Source of the DNA: Taishania pollutisoli
Lineage (GTDB): Bacteria > Bacteroidota > Bacteroidia > Flavobacteriales_D > Crocinitomicaceae
Assembly: GCF_014518315.1 (NCBI RefSeq)
Contig: NZ_JACVEL010000014.1
Location: 1-64,000 of the forward strand
DNA length: 64,000 bases
Direction: 5' to 3'
Shown: in pieces, positions 48,675 to 57,930 of the stretch
How positions within the stretch are numbered: position 1 is the first letter of the stretch
Layout of the letters: each line of letters opens with the position of its first letter
The notes under the pieces: model-generated
Seen by the model: the letters and a program-made list of their open reading frames with translations, nothing else
What the model was told of the DNA's origin: nothing
Databases searched by the model: none
Position numbers and translations under genes: made by a program

Positions 48675-49628
48675 GTGTTTTGGAGAATCCTGATAACCGT
48701 TTTATTCATAAGCTGTCTGGAAGGGCATGCTCAAACACATGTGTCCGGTCAGGAAGATACCACCGAAGTGCATTCAGATACCGCTTCACACATTCCCCTT
48801 CCGCCGATAAATAAAGGAAGAACCATCGGTGTCTCTGTCGGAATCGGAGTGGTCTGGGGTGGAAGTATGGCCGGTTTGTCACAAATCTGGTACAAAGGAA
48901 TGGAACGATCTCCCTGGCACACATTTGATGATTCAAAAGAATGGTTGCAAATGGACAAGGCGGGACATTTGTATACAGCCAATAAAATTTCACAGTTAAC
49001 AGGTTACCTGTATCAATGGGCGGGATGGAAAAACAATACGGCCGCCTGGATGGGCTTCGGGGTAGGCGTGGGGTACTTATTTACCCTGGAAAGCCTGGAT
49101 GCCACCGGAAAAGACTGGGGGTTCTCCTGGAGCGACATGGGAGCCAATACACTCGGTTCCGGGTTGTACCTGGCACAGCAACTGGCATGGAAGGAACAAC
49201 GGTTTGTTTTGAAGTTCTCGTACCGTAACAGTCTTTACGCGCAGTACCGACCGGGCACTTTGGGAGAAACATTTCCGGAACGTTTATTGAAAGACTATAA
49301 CGGACAGACCTACTGGATGAGTATCAGTCCGGGGTCGTTCATGAAGAACACAAAATTCCCGAAATGGTTGTGTGTGTCTGTCGGTTATGGAATTGACGGG
49401 AAATTACATGGTCTTGATAATTCGTATACGGTTGTTCAGAACGGAGAATCAATGACATTTCACGCAAAGCGACAGGTCTTATTTTCCTTGGATATTGATT
49501 TTAGTAAATTACCGATAAAGAAACCGTGGCTAAAAGCAATTGTTAAACAATTTAATTATCTCAAATTACCATTCCCGACACTTATCCTGACAGGAAATCA
49601 ATGGAGAGGAGAGTGGATTTATTTTTGA
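48675..49628 (+). CDS. DUF2279-like outer-membrane or periplasmic protein
   Basis: About 317 residues if the GTG at 48675 is the start, which gives a signal peptide (FWRILITVLFISCLEGHAQ). A TTG at 48660 lies in the T run of the terminator, so it is less likely. The middle (MDKAGHLYTANKISQLTGYLYQW then SWSDMGANTLGSGLYLAQQ) fits the DUF2279/YfiM-like family with a helical, partly hydrophobic core, and ends with a barrel-like tail (GNQWRGEWIYF). Function unknown. No shared operon is obvious. Confidence 0.7.
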   Translation: MFWRILITVLFISCLEGHAQTHVSGQEDTTEVHSDTASHIPLPPINKGRTIGVSVGIGVVWGGSMAGLSQIWYKGMERSPWHTFDDSKEWLQMDKAGHLYTANKISQLTGYLYQWAGWKNNTAAWMGFGVGVGYLFTLESLDATGKDWGFSWSDMGANTLGSGLYLAQQLAWKEQRFVLKFSYRNSLYAQYRPGTLGETFPERLLKDYNGQTYWMSISPGSFMKNTKFPKWLCVSVGYGIDGKLHGLDNSYTVVQNGESMTFHAKRQVLFSLDIDFSKLPIKKPWLKAIVKQFNYLKLPFPTLILTGNQWRGEWIYF

Positions 49629-49673
49629 TGCTGATATCGCAATATTACGATATGCCGATATGACAATGTGCAC

Positions 49674-50159
49674 CTATAAATCCTTTCTGAAACTGTGAAT
49701 ATCGTTATGATTCTCTTCTATTTTATCCTTGACCTGTTTGATAATCGTCGTCAGCAGAAAAATATCCTGACTTGAATGCCGGCGCAACCAGATCCAGCTT
49801 TCTTCTTCATTTTCAATAGCGAGTGCCATGTGGTAGAGCAGATCAAACTGGTGTACCTGCAGCCACTTTTGAGCAGATTCATTCCCCTCAGCGGCATTGA
49901 TAAATGCCAATAAGTGAGCATACCCGTTTTGCTGTAACCAGTCGCGGGCTTCGTCTTTCAGGTAAATGGCATACGTTGCCATGAACAATTCCATATACCC
50001 GTTTTCCTTTAACCACAGCATGATATCATCATTCCCTTCAACGGCTTTGGACCAGGCAAGAATAATCTTCGGATCGTAGTCAATTGATTTCAACGGTGTT
50101 GATTTCACCTGAGAAGGATCAACTGTTCGTGCCCTGTTTTTTTTGAAAAATCCCGCCAT
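49674..50159 (-). CDS. Repeat protein of unknown function (WL-NGY repeats)
   Basis: 161 residues with no signal peptide. After a basic start (MAGFFKKNRARTVD) the sequence repeats a helix motif: MLWLKENGYMELFM, RDWLQQNGYAHLLAF, QKWLQVHQFDLLYHM and SWIWLRRHSSQDIFLL. About four units of roughly 25-30 residues suggest a small helical solenoid. I know no family. It begins 4 nt after the stop of the upstream transporter gene, so it is likely in one transcript. Confidence 0.65.
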   Translation of the reverse strand: MAGFFKKNRARTVDPSQVKSTPLKSIDYDPKIILAWSKAVEGNDDIMLWLKENGYMELFMATYAIYLKDEARDWLQQNGYAHLLAFINAAEGNESAQKWLQVHQFDLLYHMALAIENEEESWIWLRRHSSQDIFLLTTIIKQVKDKIEENHNDIHSFRKDL

Positions 50160-50163
50160 TTAA

Positions 50164-51402
50164 CTAAGTATATTGATAAAAAATAAACGCAATAATAATC
50201 CCGATTATTGCACCGACAATATCTGTTAATATCCCCGCTCCGGCGGCATATCGGGTGTTGGTAATTTTTACGGAACCGAAATAAACGGCCAGTACATAAA
50301 AAGTGGTTTCGGTACTTCCCTGGAACGTTGCGGCCAGTTTCCCGGTAAACGAATCGACGCCGTAGGTATCGAATAGTTCAAGCATCAATCCCCTTGCCCC
50401 GGAACCGCTGAATGTTTTCATATAGGCAACCGGTAATGCATCGACAACAGCGTCGGCATAAACACCGATGGAATGCAGGCACCATTTAATCCCGTCCTGG
50501 AAGGCATCTAATGTTCCGGAAGAACGCAGCAGTGCAATCGCAGCTAAGATGGCAACGAGGTATGGGATGATATTAATGGCTACCTGGAAACCGCCTTTGG
50601 CTCCTTCAATGAAGGAATCGTATACGTTTACTTTTTTACGAATAGCCAGGGAAATGAATAACACGATGATTCCCAGAAGAAACAGGTTTCCCCCCACCTT
50701 TGAAATCAATTCGGTGTACTGTGGTTGGTTGATAATGAATAACAACAAGCCGATGACCAGGGCTGCCATCCCTCCCAGATAGGCCAAAATGACTTTATTA
50801 AAGATATTGATGCGTTGTTTAATCGCAACGATTAGTATACCAAAAAGCACCGTAAAAAATGTAGTGAACAGGATGGGAATAAAAACTTCCGAAGGATTCA
50901 TGGAGCCTGCGGCGGAACGAAAAGCGAGAATGGAAACGGGAATAACGGTCAAACCAGCTGTGTTGATCACCAAAAACATGATTTGCGCATTGGATGCACG
51001 TTCTTTGTCCGGATTCAACTCCTGCATCTCTTTCATTGCTTTCAACCCGATCGGTGTTGCGGCATTGTCAAGTCCGAGCATGTTGGCACTGAAATTCATC
51101 ATAATGGATCCTACTGCAGGATGATTTTTCGGAATTTCAGGGAACAATTTAGAAAACAGGGGAGAGACTGCTTTGGAAAGCAATTGAACAGCTCCGCCTT
51201 CTTCCCCGATTTTCATGATTCCCATCCACAAACACAACGCACCTGTGAGGAATAATGAAAATTCAAATCCGCTTTTTGCCGCTGAGAAAAGCGCATTGAC
51301 CATGTTGTCAAATACGTCGACATCTGCCCAGAAAATTAATTTACACAATGCCACAACGAATGGTATAATGAACATTGCGATAAAAATTCGATTCAATAAC
51401 AT
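50164..51402 (-). CDS. SpmA-SpmB fusion, nucleoside-recognition-domain transporter-like protein
   Basis: 412 residues and about ten transmembrane segments. The N-terminal half carries the SpmA-type motif SANMLGLDNAATPIGLKAMKEMQ with Asn-Asp-rich loops. The C-terminal half, SpmB-like, has GSGARGLMLELFD and GSTETTFYVLAVYFGSVKITNTRYAAG. Such Gate-domain proteins occur in spore-formers as separate SpmA and SpmB; in Bacteroidota they are fused and their role is unknown. It is followed by the WL-repeat gene. Confidence 0.9.
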   Translation of the reverse strand: MLLNRIFIAMFIIPFVVALCKLIFWADVDVFDNMVNALFSAAKSGFEFSLFLTGALCLWMGIMKIGEEGGAVQLLSKAVSPLFSKLFPEIPKNHPAVGSIMMNFSANMLGLDNAATPIGLKAMKEMQELNPDKERASNAQIMFLVINTAGLTVIPVSILAFRSAAGSMNPSEVFIPILFTTFFTVLFGILIVAIKQRINIFNKVILAYLGGMAALVIGLLLFIINQPQYTELISKVGGNLFLLGIIVLFISLAIRKKVNVYDSFIEGAKGGFQVAINIIPYLVAILAAIALLRSSGTLDAFQDGIKWCLHSIGVYADAVVDALPVAYMKTFSGSGARGLMLELFDTYGVDSFTGKLAATFQGSTETTFYVLAVYFGSVKITNTRYAAGAGILTDIVGAIIGIIIAFIFYQYT

Positions 51403-51493
51403 GTAACGAATTTCAGTAAATTAATGAAAGAAAAAGAAATACGTGCAGGAAAACTATAAACAGAAGGGTATGGAAAAGTGATTTTTCGGTAAT

Positions 51494-53302
51494 TTATTTC
51501 TGAATTTCCACCAACCCTGAATAAACGCCTTTTTGTTCCAATAGCTCGTTATGGGTTCCGGTCTCTACAATTTCACCATTGTTGAGAACAAAAATTTTGT
51601 CTGCTTTTCGGATCGTTGTCAAGCGGTGTGCAATCACGAAACTGGTACGTCCTTTCATTAATTTATCAAGTGCGTCTTGTACCAGTTTTTCCGATTCATT
51701 GTCCAACGCAGAAGTTGCTTCGTCCAGAATCAGGATGGTTGGATTTTTCAAAATAGCTCTTGCAATGGCAATGCGTTGTTTTTGCCCGCCGGAAAGCTGA
51801 ATTCCCCGGTCCCCGACTTGTGTTTCAAATTGTTCAGGAAACGAAGTGATGAAATCAAACGCGTTGGCTTGTTTCGCCGCTTCAATGACTTGTTCTTCCG
51901 TTGCATCAGGGTTTCCGAATAAAATATTTTCCCGGATTGTTCCCGCAAATAAAATGACTTCCTGTGGGACAATAGCGATGTGTGAACGGAGGTATTCCAG
52001 GTCAATATCGTTGGCATTTACACCATCAAACGTAATGCTTCCTTTGAGCAACGGATAATAATTTAAAATCAACGATGCCATTGTTGATTTCCCAGCTCCT
52101 GATTGCCCTACAAAGGCGATTGTCTCATTGCTGTTCGCCTTGAATGAAACATGTTTCAATACCGTCACATCCGGACGTTGCGGATAGGCAAATCCAACAT
52201 TGTCAAAGGTAACTTTCCCCGTGATTTCCGGCTTTTGTTTCCCGGTATTCATCTCTCGTTCTGATTGCTTGTTGATGATCAACATCAGGTTTTCCGTTGC
52301 GCCAACCGATTTTTGAATCCCGGCGTACAGTTCCGGTAAGGAACCGACCGAAGCTCCCATCATTACGGTGTACATTACAAACGAGAAAAAATCTCCTGTG
52401 GCCAGTTCTGGGTTTGGTCCTTGCGTCATCAGTAACCCCTGCCAGATGATGAAGACAATTGCTCCGAACAGACAAAAAATAATAAAGGAAATAAAGGCTC
52501 CCCGCCACAATCCGCTTTTGACATTCAGATTGCGAATCTCCTGTGTGGATTTTTTAAACTTTCCGAATACAAATAATTCATTGGTAAATGATTTTACATT
52601 GGCAATTCCCATCAACGCTTCTTCCAGGATGGAATTACTTTCAGCGGAATAATCCTGTGCCTGTTTGGATAGTCTTTTAATGTATTTTCCGAAGATAACA
52701 GCAATGATTGCCATTACCGGCACAGTTGCCAGCATGATCAGGGCGAGTTTCCAGGAGAAATAAAAGAGCAGTACAACTCCTCCGATGACAACAACCAATT
52801 GCCTGAAAAACTCAGCAACTGTTGTACGAAGTGTTTCCTGAATTTGAGTAATATCGTTGGAAATACGGCTGGTTAATTCACCGACTTTATTCGCATTGAA
52901 AAAATCCATCGGCATGTAGATCAGCTTTTGGAACGCATCGTTTCGGACATCTCTCAAAGCATTTTCCGTTACATTGGTAAACAATACGACCCGGAAATAC
53001 GAAAAAACCGCCTGCCCGATGAACAAGATCAACAGTACGAATGCAACCGAATTGATATTGGACAGGTTGATTGCGGAGATAGAGGAGGTCATCGACATTG
53101 GTTCAGTGGAGGTGCCGCCCAGTAACTGTCCCATCAGGTAGGGGAAAGCAAAGCCTGCGCCTGTTGAAAGGACGAGAAAAATCCACCCGATTATGTACGA
53201 ACCACTATAAGGCCTCAGATATGCGAAGATTCCTTTTGCTGTTTGTAAGCTCTCTTTGGTAATTTTTACCCTTTCTTCCTTCTTTTTTTTAGGGCGCATC
53301 AT
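51494..53302 (-). CDS. ABC exporter, fused permease and ATPase (MsbA-like)
   Basis: 602 residues. The first 320 hold six transmembrane helices of the ABC type I exporter. The ATPase shows Walker A VGQSGAGKSTMA, the Q-loop region, signature LSGGQKQRIAIARAIL, Walker B TILILDEATSALD and the H-switch VIAHRL. It acts as a homodimer or with a partner to export lipids or drugs; the substrate is not evident. The MM start allows an ATG one codon downstream. It seems to be a single-gene unit. Confidence 0.94.
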   Translation of the reverse strand: MMRPKKKKEERVKITKESLQTAKGIFAYLRPYSGSYIIGWIFLVLSTGAGFAFPYLMGQLLGGTSTEPMSMTSSISAINLSNINSVAFVLLILFIGQAVFSYFRVVLFTNVTENALRDVRNDAFQKLIYMPMDFFNANKVGELTSRISNDITQIQETLRTTVAEFFRQLVVVIGGVVLLFYFSWKLALIMLATVPVMAIIAVIFGKYIKRLSKQAQDYSAESNSILEEALMGIANVKSFTNELFVFGKFKKSTQEIRNLNVKSGLWRGAFISFIIFCLFGAIVFIIWQGLLMTQGPNPELATGDFFSFVMYTVMMGASVGSLPELYAGIQKSVGATENLMLIINKQSEREMNTGKQKPEITGKVTFDNVGFAYPQRPDVTVLKHVSFKANSNETIAFVGQSGAGKSTMASLILNYYPLLKGSITFDGVNANDIDLEYLRSHIAIVPQEVILFAGTIRENILFGNPDATEEQVIEAAKQANAFDFITSFPEQFETQVGDRGIQLSGGQKQRIAIARAILKNPTILILDEATSALDNESEKLVQDALDKLMKGRTSFVIAHRLTTIRKADKIFVLNNGEIVETGTHNELLEQKGVYSGLVEIQK

Positions 53303-53412
53303 TGCTCTGTGAATTTTGGTGCGAAAGTAGTTATTTCTACAGCATCAATTGTCATGAGATTGTCAAAAGTTGCAGGTTTGTGATGAGAAATGTTCAGGAG
53401 TGAATTTTTACA

Positions 53413-54354
53413 TCATTCGGCCTGTTCCCAATAAATCTCAGGGTTCTTTTCTGACAACGCTGCTTTCCTGGAGGAAATCAATTCCAGGTGCGTTTCTTCC
53501 TGTCGGGTGGGCTGGTGTTGCGCCAATTTATTTACTTTTTCTACCGATCTGTTCAAGTCGGTTGTTGCGTGTGTGCAATACGTTGCTTCAAATTGCTTCC
53601 ACACAAAATTGATTGCTTCTTCAGTCGGATGTACCCGGTCTTCTTTGAAAAAACGATAGTCACGCAATACATCAATGACCAGTTCATACGAAGGGAAGTA
53701 AGAGGTGTTTTCTTCCAGTACCAATTGATGAACGGCCTCCAGCAACCGCGCTTTGGACAAATTGTTTTCAACCAGGCCGTCTTTACTGTGGCGAACAGGA
53801 CTTACCGTAAATACAATATGAATCTCCGGATTGATCGAACGCAATTGTTCAATGGCCAAAATCCAGTCTTGGACCAGTTCGTATGGACTTGAAAGAAATT
53901 TTGTGAAGTGTTGTGCCGGCATTTTGTGGCAATTGGCTACAATTTCATTTGTTTCATTGAGTTCGTACCCCCATGCTGTTCCAAATGTAACAATCAGCAG
54001 TTTTGCGTTGCTGAGCCGGTTTCTTAATTCCGTTTTTACAGCCATTAATTTTTCCTGGAGTGCTTGTTCTGAGGACGCAGAAATCAATGTACTTGCATTC
54101 CAGGTATAAAACCGTCCGTCGCGTTCAAAAATACGTGTGTCAGGTTGTTCATTGAGGCAGTCCATCAGGTTGAAGGCAAGTACCGAGGGATGAAAGATGG
54201 TGCCGTGCGGATTGGAATACACCGAATGTCCCGCATTGCGGAGTTTGGTTGATATTTCGTCCGAAAAACAGCTGCCGGTTAACACCAGTTGATCACCATG
54301 TTGAAAAGAAACGGTGGATGAAGGGATAGAGAAATTGAGAAAAAATTGATCCAT
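53413..54354 (-). CDS. GSCFA-domain protein
   Basis: 313 residues. The diagnostic GSCFSDEISTKLRNAGHSV motif lies near residue 28, followed by NPHGTIFHP, an inner TFGTAWGYEL region and VHPTEEAINFVW at the end, the SGNH/GDSL-type arrangement of the GSCFA family. The Ser in GSCFS and the Asp/His in DRVHPT would form the catalytic core of an esterase or acyltransferase. The substrate is unknown. Confidence 0.9.
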   Translation of the reverse strand: MDQFFLNFSIPSSTVSFQHGDQLVLTGSCFSDEISTKLRNAGHSVYSNPHGTIFHPSVLAFNLMDCLNEQPDTRIFERDGRFYTWNASTLISASSEQALQEKLMAVKTELRNRLSNAKLLIVTFGTAWGYELNETNEIVANCHKMPAQHFTKFLSSPYELVQDWILAIEQLRSINPEIHIVFTVSPVRHSKDGLVENNLSKARLLEAVHQLVLEENTSYFPSYELVIDVLRDYRFFKEDRVHPTEEAINFVWKQFEATYCTHATTDLNRSVEKVNKLAQHQPTRQEETHLELISSRKAALSEKNPEIYWEQAE

Positions 54355-54390
54355 TGTCTGTATTGAAATGTAGTTGAAACGGCATAAACA

Positions 54391-54495
54391 AAAAGAGGAA
54401 GTAAAACCTATGTAATTACTTCCTCTTTTCGCTAAACCATGCTAAAACTATAAAACCCAAAAACTACAACTATGAATTGTGTTATTCAGATGGTA
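54391..54495 (-). ncRNA. Candidate small RNA with own promoter and terminator
   Basis: On the minus strand a perfect -7 box (TATCTTTG at 54496-54503) is followed by about 100 nt without a convincing reading frame. It ends in a strong hairpin (AAAAGAGGAAGTAA 54391-54404 with TTACTTCCTCTTTT 54416-54429) with a T run on the minus strand. The upstream gene (argS) has its own terminator at 54681-54714, so this is a separate unit. No RNA family is recognised. A 5'-leader of the GSCFA gene is an alternative, but the strong terminator 36 nt before that start argues against it. Confidence 0.5.
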
Positions 54496-54680
54496 CAAAG
54501 ATAAGCCATTAAATCAGTTTGGAGAAATTTTTTAAACAAAAAAATGTTAAAATTAATTGGCGTCGTTTTGTGCGTATTGTTAATGTTGTATGTTGAAATC
54601 AACCGGTCAGGAAAACAGTCGATCATATTGATAGAAATGTGTTGAAATATAGTTGAATACAGATTCGGTGTACGGGAATA

Positions 54681-54714
54681 AAAAAACTCCATAGGATGTA
54701 CTACGGAGTTTTTT
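54681..54714 (-). terminator. Terminator of argS
   Basis: AAAAAACTCC (54681-54690) pairs with GGAGTTTTTT (54705-54714). It is palindromic, has T residues on the minus strand, and lies 22 nt beyond the argS stop. Confidence 0.8.
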
Positions 54715-54735
54715 GCAAATTGTATGATTCTTTTC

Positions 54736-56634
54736 TTACATTCTGTTTGGAACATCAATTCCCAGTAAACGCATTGCTGTTTTGATGACTTTTGCCACAT
54801 TGCTGCTCAATGCCAGTCGGAACATTTTTAAGCTTTCATCCGGTTCATTCAGAATGTACACCGATTGATAAAACTGGTTGTATGTTTTTACCAGTTCATA
54901 GGTGTAGTTCGCAATTACTGACGGAGAATAATCTCTTCCTGCTTCTTGTATAACAGACGGAAATTCGGTCAATTGTTTGATGATTTCTTTTTCTGACTCG
55001 TTAATTCCGGAAGGATTGACATCGGTTAATTCGGTTCCTGATTTTGCAAGCAACGATTGAATCCGCGCATGTGTATATTGAATAAACGGAGCGGTGTTCC
55101 CGTTTAACTCTACTGATTCTGCCGGGTTGAATTTCATGCGTTTTCTCGGGTCTACTTTCAACAGGAAGTACTTGAGTCCGCCCAGTCCGATCATTTTACA
55201 TAACTTTTCCAGTTCTTCAGAAGAAAGTCCTTCAATGTGTCCGCGCTCCTTTGTCATTTCCGTTGCACTTTCAACAACTTCCGCCATCAGGTCATCTGCA
55301 TCCACGACGGTTCCTTCACGCGACTTCATTTTCCCTTCCGGAAGGTCAACCATTCCGTACGATAGGTGAAAACAGTTGCTTGCCCAGGAATAACCTAATT
55401 TTTCCAGGATCAGGAACAAGACTTTGAAGTGATAATCCTGTTCGTTTCCAACGGTATAAACAATTCCTGACAAATCAGGGTAGTCGTTGAAACGGTCTAC
55501 GGCTGTTCCCATATCTTGTGTCATGTACACAGCAGTGCCGTCTGAACGTAGCACCAGTTTTTCATCCAGTCCGTCTGCTGTCAAATCGATCCATACCGAA
55601 CCATCTTCTTTTTTGAAGAAAACACCTTTGTTCAAACCTTCAATAACGATGTCTTTCCCTAACAGGAAGGTATCGGATTCGTAATACAACTTGTCAAAAT
55701 CAACTCCCATTTCTTTGTAGGTAACACCAAATCCTTCGTATACCCAGCTGTTCATGGTCGTCCATAACAAGTATACCTGCGGATCACGTGCTTCCCATTT
55801 TACGAGCATATCTTTTGCTTCACGCAACAATGTCGTTTGGTTTTTTGCCAGGTCTTTGATTTTATCATCGATTCCTTTGACTGCTTTTTCATCTTTTCCT
55901 GCCTTTGCTTCGGTCAGGCGGATAAATTCCTCCTTAACAGCGGAAGAATAGCCGTCAAATGCCCCGTTTTCCCATTCTGCAATAATTGTTTTTGCTTCTG
56001 CATTGAAACGTTTATCAAATTCAACGTAGTACTTTCCGACTAATTTGTCTCCTTTGATTCCTGTATTTTGAGGAGTTTCACGTTCCCCTTTTGCATTTAC
56101 CGGAGAGAATTTTTCCCATGCCAGCATACTTTTGCAGATGTGAATTCCCCGGTCGTTGATAATTTGTGTTTTTACAACAGTATGACCGTTTGCCTTTAAA
56201 ATTTCGGCAACGGAATACCCCAGGAAATTGTTTCTTAAATGCCCTAAATGTAATGGCTTGTTGGTGTTTGGAGAAGAATATTCCACCATGATTGTTGGTT
56301 TGGACCCAGGAGCTGCGAGCCCGAAGTCCGGGTTAGTGTGCATCTCTTTTAATTGATCCAACCAGAAGTTGTCGGCGATTACTAAATTCAGGAATCCGTT
56401 GACAACTTCATATCCACCAATAGAAGGAATCTCTTTTACCAGGAATTCTCCGATTTTTGTTCCTGCATCAGCCGGATTACAGCGCAACAATTTAACGAAC
56501 GGGAAAATGACCAGCGTCAAATCTCCCTGAACATCTTTTCTTGTTTTTTGGAATTGAATGAACTGTTCGTCAACTACTGTACCGAATAAGGCTTCGGAGT
56601 TTTCTAAAATCTTTGATTTAATGAGATTTTCCAT
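54736..56634 (-). CDS. argS: Arginyl-tRNA synthetase
   Basis: 632 residues. The N-terminal tRNA-binding domain is followed by a class I core with the HIGH signature as HLGHLRNN (about 131) and the KMSKS-type loop as GKMKSREGTVV. The C-terminal DALR domain ends in TAMRLLGIDVPNRM. It charges tRNA-Arg. It lies 14 nt downstream of the arginase gene on the same strand, so both may be transcribed together. Confidence 0.96.
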   Translation of the reverse strand: MENLIKSKILENSEALFGTVVDEQFIQFQKTRKDVQGDLTLVIFPFVKLLRCNPADAGTKIGEFLVKEIPSIGGYEVVNGFLNLVIADNFWLDQLKEMHTNPDFGLAAPGSKPTIMVEYSSPNTNKPLHLGHLRNNFLGYSVAEILKANGHTVVKTQIINDRGIHICKSMLAWEKFSPVNAKGERETPQNTGIKGDKLVGKYYVEFDKRFNAEAKTIIAEWENGAFDGYSSAVKEEFIRLTEAKAGKDEKAVKGIDDKIKDLAKNQTTLLREAKDMLVKWEARDPQVYLLWTTMNSWVYEGFGVTYKEMGVDFDKLYYESDTFLLGKDIVIEGLNKGVFFKKEDGSVWIDLTADGLDEKLVLRSDGTAVYMTQDMGTAVDRFNDYPDLSGIVYTVGNEQDYHFKVLFLILEKLGYSWASNCFHLSYGMVDLPEGKMKSREGTVVDADDLMAEVVESATEMTKERGHIEGLSSEELEKLCKMIGLGGLKYFLLKVDPRKRMKFNPAESVELNGNTAPFIQYTHARIQSLLAKSGTELTDVNPSGINESEKEIIKQLTEFPSVIQEAGRDYSPSVIANYTYELVKTYNQFYQSVYILNEPDESLKMFRLALSSNVAKVIKTAMRLLGIDVPNRM

Positions 56635-56648
56635 TAATTTGTATTACG

Positions 56649-57602
56649 TTATGTTGTTGCAATTACTGCAATTACTTCTTCTAAAATTTCAAAGGCAGTT
56701 TCTGCCATTTTGTTTACTTTTTCATCCAGGCACGGGTTGATTTCTACCAGTTCGAAACAAGCCAGTTTTGGTGTGTCAACCAGTTTTGTCAATAGTTCTT
56801 TTGTTTCTGCAACCGACAAACCGTTCGGAACCGGTGTTCCCGTTCCGTGACTGGTTTCTTCCGGATCCATTGAATCCACATCGAACGAAATGTAGATCAG
56901 GTCACAATTCTCCAACAACTGTCCGATTTCGGTTGCGACAATTCCCGCACCCTTGCGCCTGACTTCATCCACCGGAAAATTCCGGATATTCAATCGTTCC
57001 ATCAATGCGACTTCTTCCGGTTCTACATCCCGTACACCAACAAAAATTAAATCTTCCGGACGTACTTTTGCACCGGGGAAACCTGTGTTTTTCAATTTTT
57101 CCCACAATGATTTGGTCTCTTCGGGAATAAAGTTGCGTTGTACCTCCAAATTATCTTCTCCCAACGCGGTGGAAAGTGGCATTCCATGCATGTTACCAGA
57201 CGGAGTGGTGTAAGGAGTGTGTAGATCTCCGTGCGCATCGACCCAGATAACTCCCAATCGTTTTTCCGGGTACATGGCTTTGATTCCGGCAATCGTTCCT
57301 CCGGCTGATCCGTGGTCCCCGGACAAGACAATAGGGAATTGGCTGTGTGAAAGCGAATATTTTATCGCCTGTGCTACCTGATCATAAATAAAGGTCAATC
57401 CTTCAATGCGCTTGGCATACTGGTGAATGATTGGTCTGTTCAGGTAATGGTTCGCATCTTTTATTTCTTCGATCGGGTATTTTCCGAATATGGTGCTGCC
57501 TTGTTTCCAGGCGACAACTTTCAATGCGTCAGGTCCCAGTGATGCACCACGTGTTCCTGCCGTTATTTCTGATCGGTTGATGATGAATTTAATATTTTCC
57601 AT
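56649..57602 (-). CDS. Arginase/agmatinase-family ureohydrolase
   Basis: 317 residues. The metal-binding signatures are present: GDHGSAGGTIAG (first His), WVDAHGDLHTPYTTPSGNMHGMPL (two Asp and His) and ISFDVDSMDPEETSHGTGTP. It should hydrolyse arginine or a related guanidino compound with two Mn ions. The N-terminus is somewhat shorter and different from animal arginases. Its promoter with the -7 box TATCTTTG is seen at 57715-57722. argS follows closely. Confidence 0.9.
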   Translation of the reverse strand: MENIKFIINRSEITAGTRGASLGPDALKVVAWKQGSTIFGKYPIEEIKDANHYLNRPIIHQYAKRIEGLTFIYDQVAQAIKYSLSHSQFPIVLSGDHGSAGGTIAGIKAMYPEKRLGVIWVDAHGDLHTPYTTPSGNMHGMPLSTALGEDNLEVQRNFIPEETKSLWEKLKNTGFPGAKVRPEDLIFVGVRDVEPEEVALMERLNIRNFPVDEVRRKGAGIVATEIGQLLENCDLIYISFDVDSMDPEETSHGTGTPVPNGLSVAETKELLTKLVDTPKLACFELVEINPCLDEKVNKMAETAFEILEEVIAVIATT

Positions 57603-57930
57603 ACAATTTAGCTTTCACTTCATTCCCGGAGTAATTGCGTTAATGCAATTGGGGGTATATCTGCCGGGAACGATCATTTGACGTGCTTTGTTTTTCTACA
57701 CATTTATTTGATGCCAAAGATAAGAAAGATATTAAATATTGAATGATCTGTTCTAAAAGTCAGGTGATGAAATAGCGGTGAACGAATTGTACAACTACTT
57801 GCCATCCGTGTCATTTTTTTGCGATCGCTCCTTTTTAATCGGTGTATATGTGGTGAAAATATAGAGCAGAACGATATTGAAACGTTGTCCGGAGAAGTGT
57901 GAAGGCTGTATCATAACAGTGAGAGACGGA
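57603..57930. other. Intergenic region upstream of the arginase gene
   Basis: It holds the arginase promoter (TATCTTTG on the minus strand, 57715-57722, about 113 nt before the ATG). The rest to the end of the cyclase gene at 57931 has no convincing gene; an 89-codon frame at 57795-58064 overlaps the cyclase gene and is discounted. A short palindrome GCGATCGC lies near 57821. Confidence 0.45.

Noticed and set aside
54478-54502. A ten-codon plus-strand peptide starting ATGAATTGT
   Set aside because: Too short, no promoter facing it, and it overlaps the minus-strand small-RNA promoter.
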